NCBI GenBank assembly: GCA_016875535.1
Contig: VGPF01000017.1
Span: forward strand, 1 to 44,125
Reading direction: 5' to 3'
DNA from: Chloroflexota bacterium
GTDB taxonomy: Bacteria; Chloroflexota; Dehalococcoidia; SHYB01
DNA length: 44,125 nucleotides
Shown here: positions 32,314-41,494 of the stretch, piece by piece
Layout of the letters: each line of letters opens with the position of its first letter
How positions within the stretch are numbered: position 1 is the first letter of the stretch
Notes under the pieces: model-generated
Databases searched by the model: none
The model's input: only the letters and a program-made list of their open reading frames with translations
Told to the model about the DNA's origin: nothing
Program-made: the position numbers and the translations under genes

Positions 32314-33885
32314 ATGGTCAGCCTCCCGTCTAAGAAATTCCTCGGGCCATTGACCGAGCGCGAGCTCGAGTACAGCTTCAAACAGCTCATCGGTAAATCG
32401 TGGCGATACCAGGACGCTAAGCCCTTCGCCCAGCGCGTCAAACACAACCCTGCCGTCGCCGCTCCCTACCTCATCGCCCAGCTCTCCCAGGGCGAGCGTG
32501 AGCGCGAAGTCGCCTCCTCCCTCCTCCTCCTCCTCAAGGGCCCGCGCGTCGTCGCCCCGCTCTACACGCTCCTGCGCGACCCAGAGAAAAACGATGTCGT
32601 GCGCGCCACCGCCGCCTCGCTCCTCTGCGCCCTCGGCGAAAACGTCACCTCCTCAGGCGCCGTCCGCGCCCTCCACGATCCCGCTGCCCTGGCCGATCAC
32701 GCGCTCCAGGTCATTCTCGAAAAGATCACCGACGACGAAGCCTTCCGGGAGCAGTTCCTCGATAACCTGGAGAGCGACGACGATGCCAGCCGCGCCGATG
32801 TCATCGCCTCCCTGGCCGAATCCAGGGACCATCGCGCCATGCATCTCCTCCTCCCCCTGCTCGATAGCTCGCGCCCCGCCACCGTCTCCCTCGTAATCTC
32901 CTCTCTGGATCGCCTGGAAAACAGCGCCGCCCTCGCGCCGCTCAAGGGGCTGGCGGAGAGCGGCCCGCGATCGCGCATCCGCCAGGAAGCCCGCGCCGCC
33001 TATGGCCGCCTCATGATGCGCTCCAGCGCCCACATGAAGCCGACCCTCTACCGCCCAGGGGCCAGCGCCTCCCTGCCGGTCCATCGTGCTTGCGTGACGC
33101 TCCTTGATCAGCACGGCGACCAGGCCATCGTCGTCGCCCGTGCCCGTGCCGATGGCTTCCTGAAAGTCCTCACCATCCATACGAGCGATCTCTCAGGGGT
33201 AAAGGACTGCTACGGTGTGGACATGATGCGCCCCCAGGAGCTCGATGAGATGCTCGCCGCCCTCAATCGCCAGGGCCTCTGCCCGGTGGAGGTGGGCCTT
33301 GTTGCATGCCGCGAGGTCATCTACGCCGCCCGCGAGCTGAACCTCTCCCTGGGGAAACGTCCGCCGATGCAGCTCGCCATCTGGCGCGACCTGCTGGAGA
33401 GCGAAGGGGCGCAGAATCTCGATGATGCACCCACATTGCGCCAGCTTCCCCTCTGGAATCACGATGAAGCCGACTTGCTGAGCGCCCTCCCCAAGACCGG
33501 CGCGCTCCTCGCCGCTCCTGAGTTCCGTCAGTGGTTCTTCGATGTCCAGCTCGTCTGGCCCTATGTTGATGAATGGAGCGCCGCATCTATCGAAGAGCGC
33601 TCCGGCGACCAAGGGAAAGCGACCCTCGATGCCCTTGTCACCCTTGCCGCGCGCGATCTCCTCAAGCCCGCCATGCGCAAGCTTCTCTGGCAGCGCCTCA
33701 CCAGGCAAGCGGAGCTCTTGGGGCGCCTCGGCAAGGCCGATCTCTCGCTCCTCACCGCCGCCGCCTCACACGGCCTCCACCCCGAGCACGGCATCCCCGC
33801 CGAGCACCATCCCTTCGTCCGCGCCATGGCCCTCGGCAGCTTCATGAATGCCGGCCTGCGGGTGGAGATGCGGAGCTCTGCTTGA
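32314..33885 (+). CDS. HEAT-repeat protein
   Basis: A 523-residue soluble protein. Residues about 35-235 are made of HEAT-type helical pairs, for example EREVASSLLLLLKGPRVVAPLYTLLRD, VVRATAASLLCALGE, ASRADVIASLAESRDHRAMHLLLPLLD and ARAAYGRLMM. Residues about 250-350 appear alpha-beta (CVTLLDQHGDQAIVVARAR, LKVLTIHTSDLSGVKDCYGVDMM), and the rest is helical. HEAT proteins are usually scaffolds. It is divergent from the AAA operon and shares its control region, so a functional link is possible but unproven. The ATG is placed by AAGGAAG just upstream. Confidence 0.7.
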   Translation: MVSLPSKKFLGPLTERELEYSFKQLIGKSWRYQDAKPFAQRVKHNPAVAAPYLIAQLSQGEREREVASSLLLLLKGPRVVAPLYTLLRDPEKNDVVRATAASLLCALGENVTSSGAVRALHDPAALADHALQVILEKITDDEAFREQFLDNLESDDDASRADVIASLAESRDHRAMHLLLPLLDSSRPATVSLVISSLDRLENSAALAPLKGLAESGPRSRIRQEARAAYGRLMMRSSAHMKPTLYRPGASASLPVHRACVTLLDQHGDQAIVVARARADGFLKVLTIHTSDLSGVKDCYGVDMMRPQELDEMLAALNRQGLCPVEVGLVACREVIYAARELNLSLGKRPPMQLAIWRDLLESEGAQNLDDAPTLRQLPLWNHDEADLLSALPKTGALLAAPEFRQWFFDVQLVWPYVDEWSAASIEERSGDQGKATLDALVTLAARDLLKPAMRKLLWQRLTRQAELLGRLGKADLSLLTAAASHGLHPEHGIPAEHHPFVRAMALGSFMNAGLRVEMRSSA

Positions 33886-33892
33886 TTCCCGT

Positions 33893-33923
33893 CTGCTGCA
33901 TCTTGAGATACCTCATGCAGCAG
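33893..33923 (+). terminator. Hairpin after the HEAT-repeat gene
   Basis: CTGCTGCAT (33893-33901) and ATGCAGCAG (33915-33923) are perfect 9-base arms around 13 bases, 8 bases after the stop. There is no T-run, so it is a weak or factor-dependent terminator at best. Confidence 0.4.
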
Positions 33924-33945
33924 GCCTGTGATACATAGCAGGCCT
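33919..33945. repeat. Direct repeat AGCAGGCCT before the carboxylase genes
   Basis: AGCAGGCCT occurs at 33919-33927 and 33937-33945, 18 bases apart start to start, each holding the palindrome AGGCCT. A TATAAG follows at 33945. The arrangement could be a paired operator, or chance. Confidence 0.3.
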
Positions 33946-34069
33946 ATAAGCGTACTTTCCCTTGCCTCTCCTTTCTCACTCTGCTAGCATGTCCCATGGT
34001 TCTACTTCTGGAGAACCGCCTATCGGATCCCTCCCACATCGCAACTTGCAACGGGGGCTGTGACCATCG

Positions 34070-35626
34070 ATGACCACCACCAAGAAGAGCCCGCTCGACC
34101 ACCTGAGCGACCTGCGCGAGCAGTCCAAGCTCGGCGGCGGCAAAGACCGCATAGAGGCCCAGCACAAGCGCGGCAAGCTCACCGCCCGCGAGCGCGTCAC
34201 CCTCCTTCTGGATGAAGGCTCCTTCGAAGAGCTCGATTCCTTCGTCGCCCATCGCGCTACCGATTTCGGCCTCGGCGATAAGAAATACCTCGGCGATTCC
34301 GTCGTCACCGGCCACGGCACCATCAACGGCCGCACCGTCTTCGTCTTCTCCCAGGACTTCACCGTCTTCGGCGGCTCCGTCTCGGAAGTCGTCGGCGAAA
34401 AGATCTGCAAGCTCATGGACATGGCCATGAAGGTCGGCGCTCCCGTCATCGGCCTCAACGATTCCGGCGGCGCGCGCATCCAGGAAGGCGTCGTCAGCCT
34501 CGCCGGCTATGGCGAAATCTTCCTCCGCAACACCCGCGCCTCGGGCGTCGTTCCCCAGATATCCGTCATCCTCGGCCCCTGCGCGGGCGGCGCTGTCTAC
34601 TCCCCCGCCATCACGGACTTCGTCTTCATGGTCAAGAACATCGGCCAGATGTACATCACCGGGCCGGACGTCATCAAGGCCGTCACCGGTGAAGAGGTCT
34701 CCCACGAAGACCTGGGCGGCGCCATGGCCCACGCCACCAAGAGCGGCGTCGCCCACTTCGCCCTCGATTCCGAGCAGTCCTGCATAGAGCAGATCCGACG
34801 CCTCGTCAGCTTTATCCCCTCCAACAACATGGAGGAGCCTCCCGCTCAGACGCCCACCGATAGCCCGGACCGCTCCACCGAATCCCTGGCCCAGATCGTC
34901 CCGGACGATCCCGCCAAGCCATACGATATGCGGGAGGTCATCGCCGCCGTTGTGGACGATGGCGACTTCATGGAGGTCCACGAGCATTTCGCCGGCAACA
35001 TCATCGTCGGCTTCGCCCGGTTCAACGGCCGCTCCGTCGGCATCGTCGCCCAGCAGCCCAACTTCCTCGCGGGCGTCCTTGATATTGACGCCTCCGTCAA
35101 GGCCGCGCGCTTCGTCCGCTTCTGCGATTGCTTCAACATCCCCCTCGTCACCTTCGCCGATGTCCCCGGCTTCCTCCCCGGCACCGGCCAGGAGCACGGC
35201 GGCATCATCCGCCACGGCGCCAAGCTCCTCTACGCCTATTCGGAGGCCACGGTGCCCAAGGTCAGCGTCATCACCCGCAAGGCTTATGGCGGCGCCTACA
35301 TCGTCATGAGCAGCAAGCACCTTCGCGGCGATATCAACTACGCTTGGCCCACCGCCGAGATCGCCGTCATGGGGCCGGACGGCGCCGTGAACATCATCTC
35401 CCGCGATGAGATCACCAAGTCCGCCAACCCGGAGCAGACCCGCAAGCGCCTCATCGGGGAATACAAGGAAAAGTTTGCCAATCCCTACATCGCGGCCGCC
35501 CGCGGCTATATTGACGATGTTATAGACCCCAGGGAAACTCGCGCGCGCCTCATCAAGGCCCTGGAGATGCTCCACGGCAAGCGCGAAAGCCTGCCCCCCA
35601 AGAAGCACGGGAACATACCGCTCTGA
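34070..35626 (+). CDS. mmdA: Acyl-CoA carboxylase/carboxyltransferase beta subunit (MmdA/PccB-like)
   Basis: A 518-residue carboxyltransferase of the MmdA/PccB/12S family, moving a carboxyl group between biotin and an acyl-CoA such as propionyl/methylmalonyl-CoA. N-terminal half: [31 protein letters not shown] and [17 protein letters not shown]-terminal half: [47 protein letters not shown] and [13 protein letters not shown], the two oxyanion loops. Complete and of normal length. Its stop overlaps the ATG of the 53-residue gene, and a 5S-type subunit follows. No membrane decarboxylase beta subunit is present, so a soluble transcarboxylase or carboxylase is favoured over a sodium pump. Confidence 0.88.
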   Translation: MTTTKKSPLDHLSDLREQSKLGGGKDRIEAQHKRGKLTARERVTLLLDEGSFEELDSFVAHRATDFGLGDKKYLGDSVVTGHGTINGRTVFVFSQDFTVFGGSVSEVVGEKICKLMDMAMKVGAPVIGLNDSGGARIQEGVVSLAGYGEIFLRNTRASGVVPQISVILGPCAGGAVYSPAITDFVFMVKNIGQMYITGPDVIKAVTGEEVSHEDLGGAMAHATKSGVAHFALDSEQSCIEQIRRLVSFIPSNNMEEPPAQTPTDSPDRSTESLAQIVPDDPAKPYDMREVIAAVVDDGDFMEVHEHFAGNIIVGFARFNGRSVGIVAQQPNFLAGVLDIDASVKAARFVRFCDCFNIPLVTFADVPGFLPGTGQEHGGIIRHGAKLLYAYSEATVPKVSVITRKAYGGAYIVMSSKHLRGDINYAWPTAEIAVMGPDGAVNIISRDEITKSANPEQTRKRLIGEYKEKFANPYIAAARGYIDDVIDPRETRARLIKALEMLHGKRESLPPKKHGNIPL

Positions 35627-35787
35627 TGCCCGATGAAAAGCTCGCTGCGGCCATCCTCGCCGCGGTAAACGCCTTCCTGGATGAAGAGGCCCAAGGGGCC
35701 AAGCCCGCCAGGCAGAACTGGTGGAGCTATAGCGGGCGCCTATCGGCCACGGCACAGCGGCTCGCCTGGTTGCGCAGGCCTCGGTAG
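35626..35787 (+). CDS. Small carboxylase-associated protein (epsilon/linker-like), 53 residues
   Basis: A 53-residue frame begins at an ATG overlapping the previous stop by one base (TGATG) and ends 26 bases before the next gene. The product starts [21 protein letters not shown], has a short Ala/Gly/Lys linker, then NWWSYSGRLSATAQRLAWLRRP. Small proteins of this style (acidic N-terminal helix, then a Trp/Arg-rich helix) often sit between MmdA-like and biotin-bearing subunits and help assemble the complex. The overlap and position strongly support translation; the assembly role is inference from context. Confidence 0.65.
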   Translation: MPDEKLAAAILAAVNAFLDEEAQGAKPARQNWWSYSGRLSATAQRLAWLRRPR

Positions 35788-35813
35788 CCCCCCGGGAAGC
35801 GCAGGCCCACGCC

Positions 35814-37709
35814 ATGACCCAGCAGAAGCCCAACCCGGAGGCCGTGTCCCCCCTTCGCATCACGGAGACCTCCTTCCGCGATGGCCACCAGTGCACCGTC
35901 GCCACCCGCATGCGCACCGCCGACCTGGAGGCGATCGCGGAGGCCATGGACCGCGCTGGCTTCCACTCCATCGAGATGTGGGGCGGCGCCACCTTTGACG
36001 CCATGACCCGCTTCCTGGCGGAAGACCCCTGGGAGCGCCTCCGCCTCCTCAAGCGCCTCATGCCCAAGACGCCATTCCAGATGCTCCTCCGGGGGCAGAA
36101 CCTCGTCGGCTATCGCAACTATCCCAATGACATCGTCAAAGCCTTCATCAACCACGCCGCCGGATGCGGCATAGACATCTTCCGCATCTTCGATGCGCTG
36201 AACGATGAGTGGAACCTGGAAAGTTCCATCAAGTATGTGAAGGAGTGCGGCAAGCACGCCCAGGGCGCCGTCTGCTTCTCCGTCACGGAAGGGCGCGTCG
36301 GCGGCCCCATCTACAACATAGACTATTTCGTGAAGAAGGCCCTCACCCTTCAGGATATGGGCGTGGACAGCATCTGCCTCAAAGACATGGCCGGGATGAT
36401 CAACCCCTACGATACCCAGGCCGTCATCCTGGCCTTCAAGTCCAAGCTTCGCGTCCCCATCCAGCTGCACACGCACTACACCAGCGGCATGGCCTCCATG
36501 GCCGTCCTCAAGGCCGCCGAAGCCGGCATAGACGCCGTGGACACCTGCCTGGCGCCCATGGCCCTTCGCGCGGCGCAACCCGCCATCGAGCCCATCGTCG
36601 CCACCCTGCGCGGCACCCCTCGCGATACCGGCCTCGATCTCGCCTACCTCCTCAAGCTCGGCGCCCACTTTGAAAAAGTCCTCCCCAAGTACCGCGATTT
36701 CCTGGACACCACGCGCTTCGCCGCCATAGATACCAACGTCCTCATGCACCAGATCCCCGGCGGCATGATCAGCAACCTCCTCTCCCAGCTCCGTGAGGCG
36801 GACGCCCTCGATCGCCTGCCGGAGGTCTACGTGGAGATCGCCAGGACGCGGGCGGACATGGGCCATCCGCCCCTGGTGACGCCCTCCAGCCAGATCGTCG
36901 GCGTGCAGGCCGTCAACAACGTCCTCTTCGGCCGCTACAAGATGATTACGGCCCAGGTGAAGGACTACTGCTTCGGCCTCTATGGCCGTCCGCCTGCCCC
37001 CATCAATCCTGACCTGGTGAAAGCGGCGCTCAAAGGCTACCCCGGCGGCGAAAAGCCCCTCACCGGCAAAACCGCCGACTACTTGAAACCCGAGCTTGAC
37101 AAGGCCAAGGCCGAATCCAAAGGCGTCGCCAAAGACATCGGCGATGTCCTCACCTACGCCCTCTATCCCACCACTGGCCTCCGCTTCCTTAAGTGGAAGT
37201 ACGGCCAGGAGCCCGTTCCTCCGGAGACCCAGGGCAAGACTCTGGAAGACATCAAGCGGGAAGATGAGCTCATCGCCAAGATCAAAGAGGGGAAGCCTGT
37301 GGAGACCCCCGCGAAGGCGCCGCCCGCCAAAAGCCCTCGTGCCCGCGCCTTCAACGTCTACGTTGCAGGTCAGCACTACCTGGTGGACGTTGACCCTGCC
37401 GATGGCGTCCCCAAGCTCCAGCCGCAGGTCCCTGCCTCTGGGAAAGCCCCGGCCCCTCAGCCCCAGCCGCCCAAGCCTCCCCCCGCCGTCTTCAACGGCT
37501 CGAATCAAGTCCTCGCCCCCATGCCGGGAATCGTGATAAAATGCCTCGTCGCTGAAGGAGATGTCGTGGAGGCTGGCCAAAGCGTCATCAGCCTGGAGGC
37601 GATGAAGATGGAGAACGCCCTCCCCGCACCCGCAGGCGGCAAGGTGCGCTTTACCGTCAAACCCGGCGCTAGGGTCACAAAGGGTCAAGTCTTAGCGGTC
37701 ATCGAATAG
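35814..37709 (+). CDS. Biotin-dependent carboxyltransferase, 5S/PycB/OadA type with biotin domain
   Basis: A 631-residue protein. Residues 15-280 are the HMGL-like carboxyltransferase barrel (ITETSFRDGHQC, LRGQNLVGYRNYPND, IFRIFDALND, LKDMAGM, and the metal-site LHTHYTSGMA). A conserved PYC/OADA domain follows (TPSSQIVGVQAVNN), then a Pro/Ala linker around 505-560 and a biotinyl domain with EAMKMEN, biotin Lys598. It would exchange carboxyl groups between pyruvate/oxaloacetate and biotin. With the MmdA-like subunit this reproduces the 12S, 5S and 1.3S parts of methylmalonyl-CoA transcarboxylase; a PycB role with a separate PycA is the alternative. Followed by a good terminator. Confidence 0.85.
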   Translation: MTQQKPNPEAVSPLRITETSFRDGHQCTVATRMRTADLEAIAEAMDRAGFHSIEMWGGATFDAMTRFLAEDPWERLRLLKRLMPKTPFQMLLRGQNLVGYRNYPNDIVKAFINHAAGCGIDIFRIFDALNDEWNLESSIKYVKECGKHAQGAVCFSVTEGRVGGPIYNIDYFVKKALTLQDMGVDSICLKDMAGMINPYDTQAVILAFKSKLRVPIQLHTHYTSGMASMAVLKAAEAGIDAVDTCLAPMALRAAQPAIEPIVATLRGTPRDTGLDLAYLLKLGAHFEKVLPKYRDFLDTTRFAAIDTNVLMHQIPGGMISNLLSQLREADALDRLPEVYVEIARTRADMGHPPLVTPSSQIVGVQAVNNVLFGRYKMITAQVKDYCFGLYGRPPAPINPDLVKAALKGYPGGEKPLTGKTADYLKPELDKAKAESKGVAKDIGDVLTYALYPTTGLRFLKWKYGQEPVPPETQGKTLEDIKREDELIAKIKEGKPVETPAKAPPAKSPRARAFNVYVAGQHYLVDVDPADGVPKLQPQVPASGKAPAPQPQPPKPPPAVFNGSNQVLAPMPGIVIKCLVAEGDVVEAGQSVISLEAMKMENALPAPAGGKVRFTVKPGARVTKGQVLAVIE

Positions 37710-37724
37710 CAGGAGATAGAGCAC

Positions 37725-37749
37725 GTCCCCCATACCCGGGGGACTTTTT
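37725..37749 (+). terminator. Rho-independent terminator after the carboxyltransferase operon
   Basis: Arms GTCCCCC (37725-37731) and GGGGGAC (37738-37744) with a 6-base loop, then TTTTT. It separates the carboxyltransferase genes from icd, though read-through is possible. Confidence 0.75.
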
Positions 37750-37777
37750 ACGTGAACGAGCGGCCTAGGAGGACGGC

Positions 37778-38995
37778 ATGACAACCACGGTTCAGCCCAA
37801 GAACTACACCATCGAGGAGGCCAAGACCCACTTCGGCAAGGTCCTCGAACAGCAGCTGGCGCGCGTCGAGCGCGTCAGGAAGGATACTGCGCCCACCGAT
37901 TTCTCCAAGGTCAAGCCCATCATCGTCGGCATCCTCGGCGGCGATGGCATCGGCCCTTACATCGCCGCCGATGCCCAGCGCGTCCTGGAAACCCTCCTCA
38001 AGGACGAGCTCAAGAGCGGCAAGGTGCAGTTCAAGACCGTCGAAGGCCTCACCATCGAAAATCGCGCCAAGCACCTCAAGGCCATCCCGGACGACGTGCT
38101 GGCCGAGATCAAAAAGTGCCACGTCACCCTCAAGGGCCCCACCACGACTCCTGAAAAAGGCGATGGATGGCCCAATATCGAAAGCGCCAACGTCGCCATG
38201 CGCAAAGAGCTCGATCTCTTCGCCAACGTGCGCCCCGTCCGCATCCCTAGTCAGGGCATTGACTGGATCTTCTTCCGCGAAAACACGGAGGACGTCTATG
38301 CCGTCGGCAGCCAGGGCATCCAGGTGAACGACCTGGCCGTGGACTTCAAGGTCATCACCGCCCCGGGCTCCCGCCGCATCATCCGCATGGGCTTTGATTA
38401 CGCCAAGCGCAACGGCAAGACCAGCGTCACCATCGTCACCAAGGCCAATGTCGTCAAGACGACGGACGGCCTCTTCCTGGAAATGGCCAAGGAGGTCGCC
38501 AAGGACTATCCCGGCATCAAGTGGGAGGGTTGGTACATAGACATCATGACCGCCAAGCTCTTGGACACCAAGCGCCGCACCGATTTCCAGGTCATCGTCC
38601 TTCCCAACCTCTACGGCGATATCATTACGGATGAAGCGGCGGAGATCCAGGGAGGCGTCGGCACCGCGGGCAGCGCCAACATCGGCAACAAGTACGCCAT
38701 GTTCGAAGCGATCCACGGCAGCGCCCCGCGCATGGTCAAGGAAGGCCGCGCCAAGTACGCCGACCCCAGCTCCATGATCCGCGCAGGCGCCATGCTCATG
38801 GAGCACATCGGCTTCGGCGCCACCGCCCAAAAGCTCAATATCGCCCTGGAGGTCTGCGGCCAATTCGAAAAGAAGCTCGTCATGACCGGCCGCGATACCG
38901 GCGCTACCGGCAAGGAGTTCGGCGACTACATCCTAGACACCATCAAAGACCCCACCCTGGAGTCCCGCTGGAAGAAATACTCCGGCGCCAAGTAA
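37778..38995 (+). CDS. icd: Isocitrate dehydrogenase (isocitrate/isopropylmalate family)
   Basis: A 405-residue beta-decarboxylating dehydrogenase. The N-terminal 40 residues are an extension. Then GILGGDGIGP, and the substrate loop Ser136-x-Asn138-x3-Arg142 with Arg152 and Arg167 (SANVAMRKELDLFANVRPVR, FFRENTEDVYAV with Tyr174). The Ser-x-Asn pair marks isocitrate dehydrogenase rather than isopropylmalate dehydrogenase. Metal-site Asp residues lie in NLYGDIITDEAAE. The cofactor loop reads FEAIHGSAPRMV, so NAD or NADP cannot be settled by eye. AGGAGG precedes the ATG. It sits between the carboxyltransferase set and malate dehydrogenase. Confidence 0.85.
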   Translation: MTTTVQPKNYTIEEAKTHFGKVLEQQLARVERVRKDTAPTDFSKVKPIIVGILGGDGIGPYIAADAQRVLETLLKDELKSGKVQFKTVEGLTIENRAKHLKAIPDDVLAEIKKCHVTLKGPTTTPEKGDGWPNIESANVAMRKELDLFANVRPVRIPSQGIDWIFFRENTEDVYAVGSQGIQVNDLAVDFKVITAPGSRRIIRMGFDYAKRNGKTSVTIVTKANVVKTTDGLFLEMAKEVAKDYPGIKWEGWYIDIMTAKLLDTKRRTDFQVIVLPNLYGDIITDEAAEIQGGVGTAGSANIGNKYAMFEAIHGSAPRMVKEGRAKYADPSSMIRAGAMLMEHIGFGATAQKLNIALEVCGQFEKKLVMTGRDTGATGKEFGDYILDTIKDPTLESRWKKYSGAK

Positions 38996-39151
38996 CTGCC
39001 TGTCACCCTGAGCGCTCCCGGTCCGCCGGGAAGCGAACGGGCCTACGAAAGCGATCGTCCGTCACAAAGACAAGCAGCCCGATCATTGAACTCTCCTTAA
39101 GGCAACAGGACCGCACATCAGCAACCAACGCACAGGAGCAGAAGAAAGCAC

Positions 39152-40078
39152 ATGCGAAAGAAAGTGACCGTCGTCGGAGCAGGCAACGTCGGCGCCACCC
39201 TCGCCCAGCGCGTGGCCGAAAAGGGCTATGCCGATGTCGTCCTCGTGGACATCGTCGAAGGCCTCCCCCAGGGCAAAGCCCTCGATATCCAGGAGTCCGC
39301 CCCCGTCCTGGAGTTCGATTCGCGCATCACCGGCTCCAACACCTATGAGGCCACCGCGAACTCGGACATCGTCGTCATCACCGCCGGCATCGCGCGCAAG
39401 CCCGGCATGAGCCGCGACGACCTCCTCAACACCAACCAGAAGATCGTCGGCGGCGTGACGGAGCAGGTCGTCAAATACTCCCCCAACGCCGTTCTTATCA
39501 TCGTCAGCAACCCCTTGGACGCCATGTGCCACGTGGCCCACAAGGTCAGCAAGTTCCCCAGGAACCGCGTCATCGGCATGGCGGGCGTCCTGGATACCGC
39601 CCGCTTCCGCACCTTCATCGCCATGGAGCTCAACGTGGCGGTGGAAGAAGTCCAGGCCTACGTCCTCGGCGGCCACGGCGATACCATGGTCCCCCTCACC
39701 CGCTACACCAGCGTCGCAGGCATCCCCGTCGGCGAGCTCATCCCCAAAGGCCGCCTCGACCAGATCGTCCAGCGCGCCCGGGATGGCGGCGCGGAGATCG
39801 TCAGCCTCCTCAAGACCGGCAGCGCCTACTACGCCCCTTCGGCCTCAACCCTCCAGATGGTGGAGGCCATCCTCTTCGATAAGAAGCGTATCCTCCCCTG
39901 CGCCGCGCTCCTGGAGGGCGAGTACGGCATCAAGGGCCTCTACATCGGCGTGCCCGTGAAGCTCGGCGCATCCGGCATCGAGCAGATCATCGAAGTGAAG
40001 CTCACGCCCGATGAAGGCGCCGCCCTCAAGAAGTCGGCCGCGGCCGTCCAGGAGCTCGTCACCGCCCTGAAGTTGTAA
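39152..40078 (+). CDS. mdh: Malate dehydrogenase
   Basis: A 308-residue NAD-dependent malate dehydrogenase of the LDH-like type common in Chloroflexota and related groups. The Rossmann start [15 protein letters not shown] is followed by Asp33, consistent with NAD. The specificity residue is Arg82 ([14 protein letters not shown]), with Arg88, Asp148, Arg151 and the catalytic His175 in GGHGDTM; Gln at the first position would have meant lactate dehydrogenase. Oxaloacetate is the shared metabolite with the carboxyltransferase genes upstream. GGAGCAG lies before the ATG. A very good terminator follows. Confidence 0.93.
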   Translation: MRKKVTVVGAGNVGATLAQRVAEKGYADVVLVDIVEGLPQGKALDIQESAPVLEFDSRITGSNTYEATANSDIVVITAGIARKPGMSRDDLLNTNQKIVGGVTEQVVKYSPNAVLIIVSNPLDAMCHVAHKVSKFPRNRVIGMAGVLDTARFRTFIAMELNVAVEEVQAYVLGGHGDTMVPLTRYTSVAGIPVGELIPKGRLDQIVQRARDGGAEIVSLLKTGSAYYAPSASTLQMVEAILFDKKRILPCAALLEGEYGIKGLYIGVPVKLGASGIEQIIEVKLTPDEGAALKKSAAAVQELVTALKL

Positions 40079-40104
40079 GCCCCGTCAGCCAAGTTCCCCC
40101 TCAG

Positions 40105-40136
40105 GGGCGGCTCATCCGAGCCGCCCTATTATTTTT
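40105..40136 (+). terminator. Rho-independent terminator after mdh
   Basis: Arms GGGCGGCTC (40105-40113) and GAGCCGCCC (40118-40126), 4-base loop, then TATTATTTTT. Confidence 0.85.
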
Positions 40137-40153
40137 CCGCGCATGCCCTTCCG

Positions 40154-40182
40154 TTGACACCCCGTCTCGACGGTCATATCAT
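40154..40182 (+). promoter_or_regulatory. Consensus promoter for amidohydrolase paralogue 5
   Basis: TTGACA (40154-40159), 17 bases, TATCAT (40177-40182). Transcription would start near 40189, 26 bases before the ATG at 40215, with TGGAGGG between. Confidence 0.75.
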
Positions 40183-40187
40183 GACCG
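40171..40187. promoter_or_regulatory. Palindromic operator over the -10 box
   Basis: CGGTCATATCATGACCG has perfect 7-base arms around ATC and covers the -10 of the preceding promoter, the classical position for a repressor. No regulator gene is adjacent, so the binding protein is unknown. Confidence 0.6.
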
Positions 40188-40214
40188 CCACAGCCGTATC
40201 ACCTGGAGGGCGCG

Positions 40215-41273
40215 ATGCACAAATGGGGCGTCATTTCAGCCGATTCCCACATCCTCATCAAGGACGATGCCCTCCTCAGCCATCTGGAGCCCAAGTGGCG
40301 CGCTCCCGTCAAAGAGGTCTTTGACTCCCGGCTCAAGGCCATCAAAGAGAGCAGCTCCCGCCTCTATGAGACGCCCAAGTGGGCCGCAGCCGGGCGCGCA
40401 GGGGAGTGGGACCCTACCGAACGGCTTAAGGACATGGACACCGATATGGTGGACGCCGAAGTCCTCTACTCCTCGCCCGATGGCGGCACCCGTTACTACT
40501 CCCTCCCCAGGGAAGGCTGCATCAAGGCTATCCAGGCCTTCAACGATGCCGCCCTTGATTTCACCAGCGCCGATCCCAAGCGCCTCCTCGCCGTCCATCT
40601 CGCCCCCGTCACCGACCCGGAGACGGCGGTGACGGAGGTGAAGCGCCTGGCTCACGCGGGCGTCAAGGCCATCATGATCCCCGCCCAGCCCTTGGACCTC
40701 GGCCTCAAGCCATATTGGGATAGGTCATGGGACCCCCTCTGGGCAACCCTGGAAGAGACGGGCATCCCCGTCAGCCAGCATCTGGGAGGCAACCAGACCC
40801 TCCAGCGCCTCATGCCCCACGATCCAACGCCTAACTACGGCATCTTCCGCGCCCTCTCTCAGCTCGTCCTCTCGGAACAGCTCGCCGGCTGGTGCATGGC
40901 CGGAACGCTTCACCGCTTCCCCAAGCTCAAGATCGTCATGGTCGAAGCCGGCCTGGGCTGGATACCCTACATGTTGGAGCGCATGGACTACACCGTTCGC
41001 AAGCTCCAGTGGAAGAAAGAAGTCCTGCCGGAAAAGCCCAGCCACTACTGGTACCAGTCCATAGCGGCGACTTTTGAAGAGGACGAGTTCGGGGTGAGGA
41101 ATCGGCACGATATCGGCGTCAACAGCCTCATGTGGGCCTCCGATTATCCGCACCCGGACTCCACCTGGCCTGACTCCCACGGCTCCATCAAGAAACAGTT
41201 CGCGGGCGTCCCCGCCGATGAAGTGAAAAAGATGACCTACGGAAACGTCGTCCGCTTCTACCACCTGAACTAA
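40215..41273 (+). CDS. Amidohydrolase family protein (PF04909 type), paralogue 5
   Basis: A 352-residue amidohydrolase-2 protein, the most compact of the five. Active-site positions are intact: Asp10-x-His12 (VISADSHILIKDD), His189 in VSQHLGGN, Glu244 in VEAGLGW and Asp310 in MWASDYPHPDSTW. It stands as a single transcription unit behind a terminator and a consensus promoter overlapped by a palindrome, so it looks tightly controlled by an inducer. The substrate is unknown; hydrolysis or decarboxylation of a cyclic or aromatic acid is the family expectation. Confidence 0.87.
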   Translation: MHKWGVISADSHILIKDDALLSHLEPKWRAPVKEVFDSRLKAIKESSSRLYETPKWAAAGRAGEWDPTERLKDMDTDMVDAEVLYSSPDGGTRYYSLPREGCIKAIQAFNDAALDFTSADPKRLLAVHLAPVTDPETAVTEVKRLAHAGVKAIMIPAQPLDLGLKPYWDRSWDPLWATLEETGIPVSQHLGGNQTLQRLMPHDPTPNYGIFRALSQLVLSEQLAGWCMAGTLHRFPKLKIVMVEAGLGWIPYMLERMDYTVRKLQWKKEVLPEKPSHYWYQSIAATFEEDEFGVRNRHDIGVNSLMWASDYPHPDSTWPDSHGSIKKQFAGVPADEVKKMTYGNVVRFYHLN

Positions 41274-41494
41274 CAGTGCGCCCAAGCCTCGCCTTCCAAT
41301 AAAGGCCTCAGGCATTCGGTAGACCTCCCGAACAGACCCGCCCACACAAACGAAATGCCCCTTTCGAAGATTCTGGCCTCAGGCCGGACCTTCGGCCCGG
41401 TCTGCCGGAACCACTCGCAGGGAAGGGGTAAAGGTTAGGTCGCCTGAATCCCCCTCTCCTCCGTCATCTGGCATGCTGCCTATGCAGAAAAAGT
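41274..41494. other. Gene-free segment between amidohydrolase 5 and efp
   Basis: No gene supported. GCCTCAGGC occurs twice (near 41307 and 41379), and a GC-rich imperfect hairpin lies around 41383-41405 after the second copy. It may hold the end signal of the amidohydrolase transcript. Confidence 0.4.

Noticed and set aside
33944-37688. Two very long minus-strand open frames (707 and 653 codons) opposite the carboxyltransferase genes
   Set aside because: They mirror well-conserved plus-strand genes in GC-rich DNA, where antisense frames stay open by codon bias. Their products are low-complexity (Ala/Gly/Asp/Val) with no family resemblance.
34070-37709. Sodium-pumping decarboxylase (oxaloacetate or methylmalonyl-CoA)
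   Set aside because: No integral-membrane beta subunit or membrane-spanning gamma subunit is encoded; the 53-residue protein has no hydrophobic segment.
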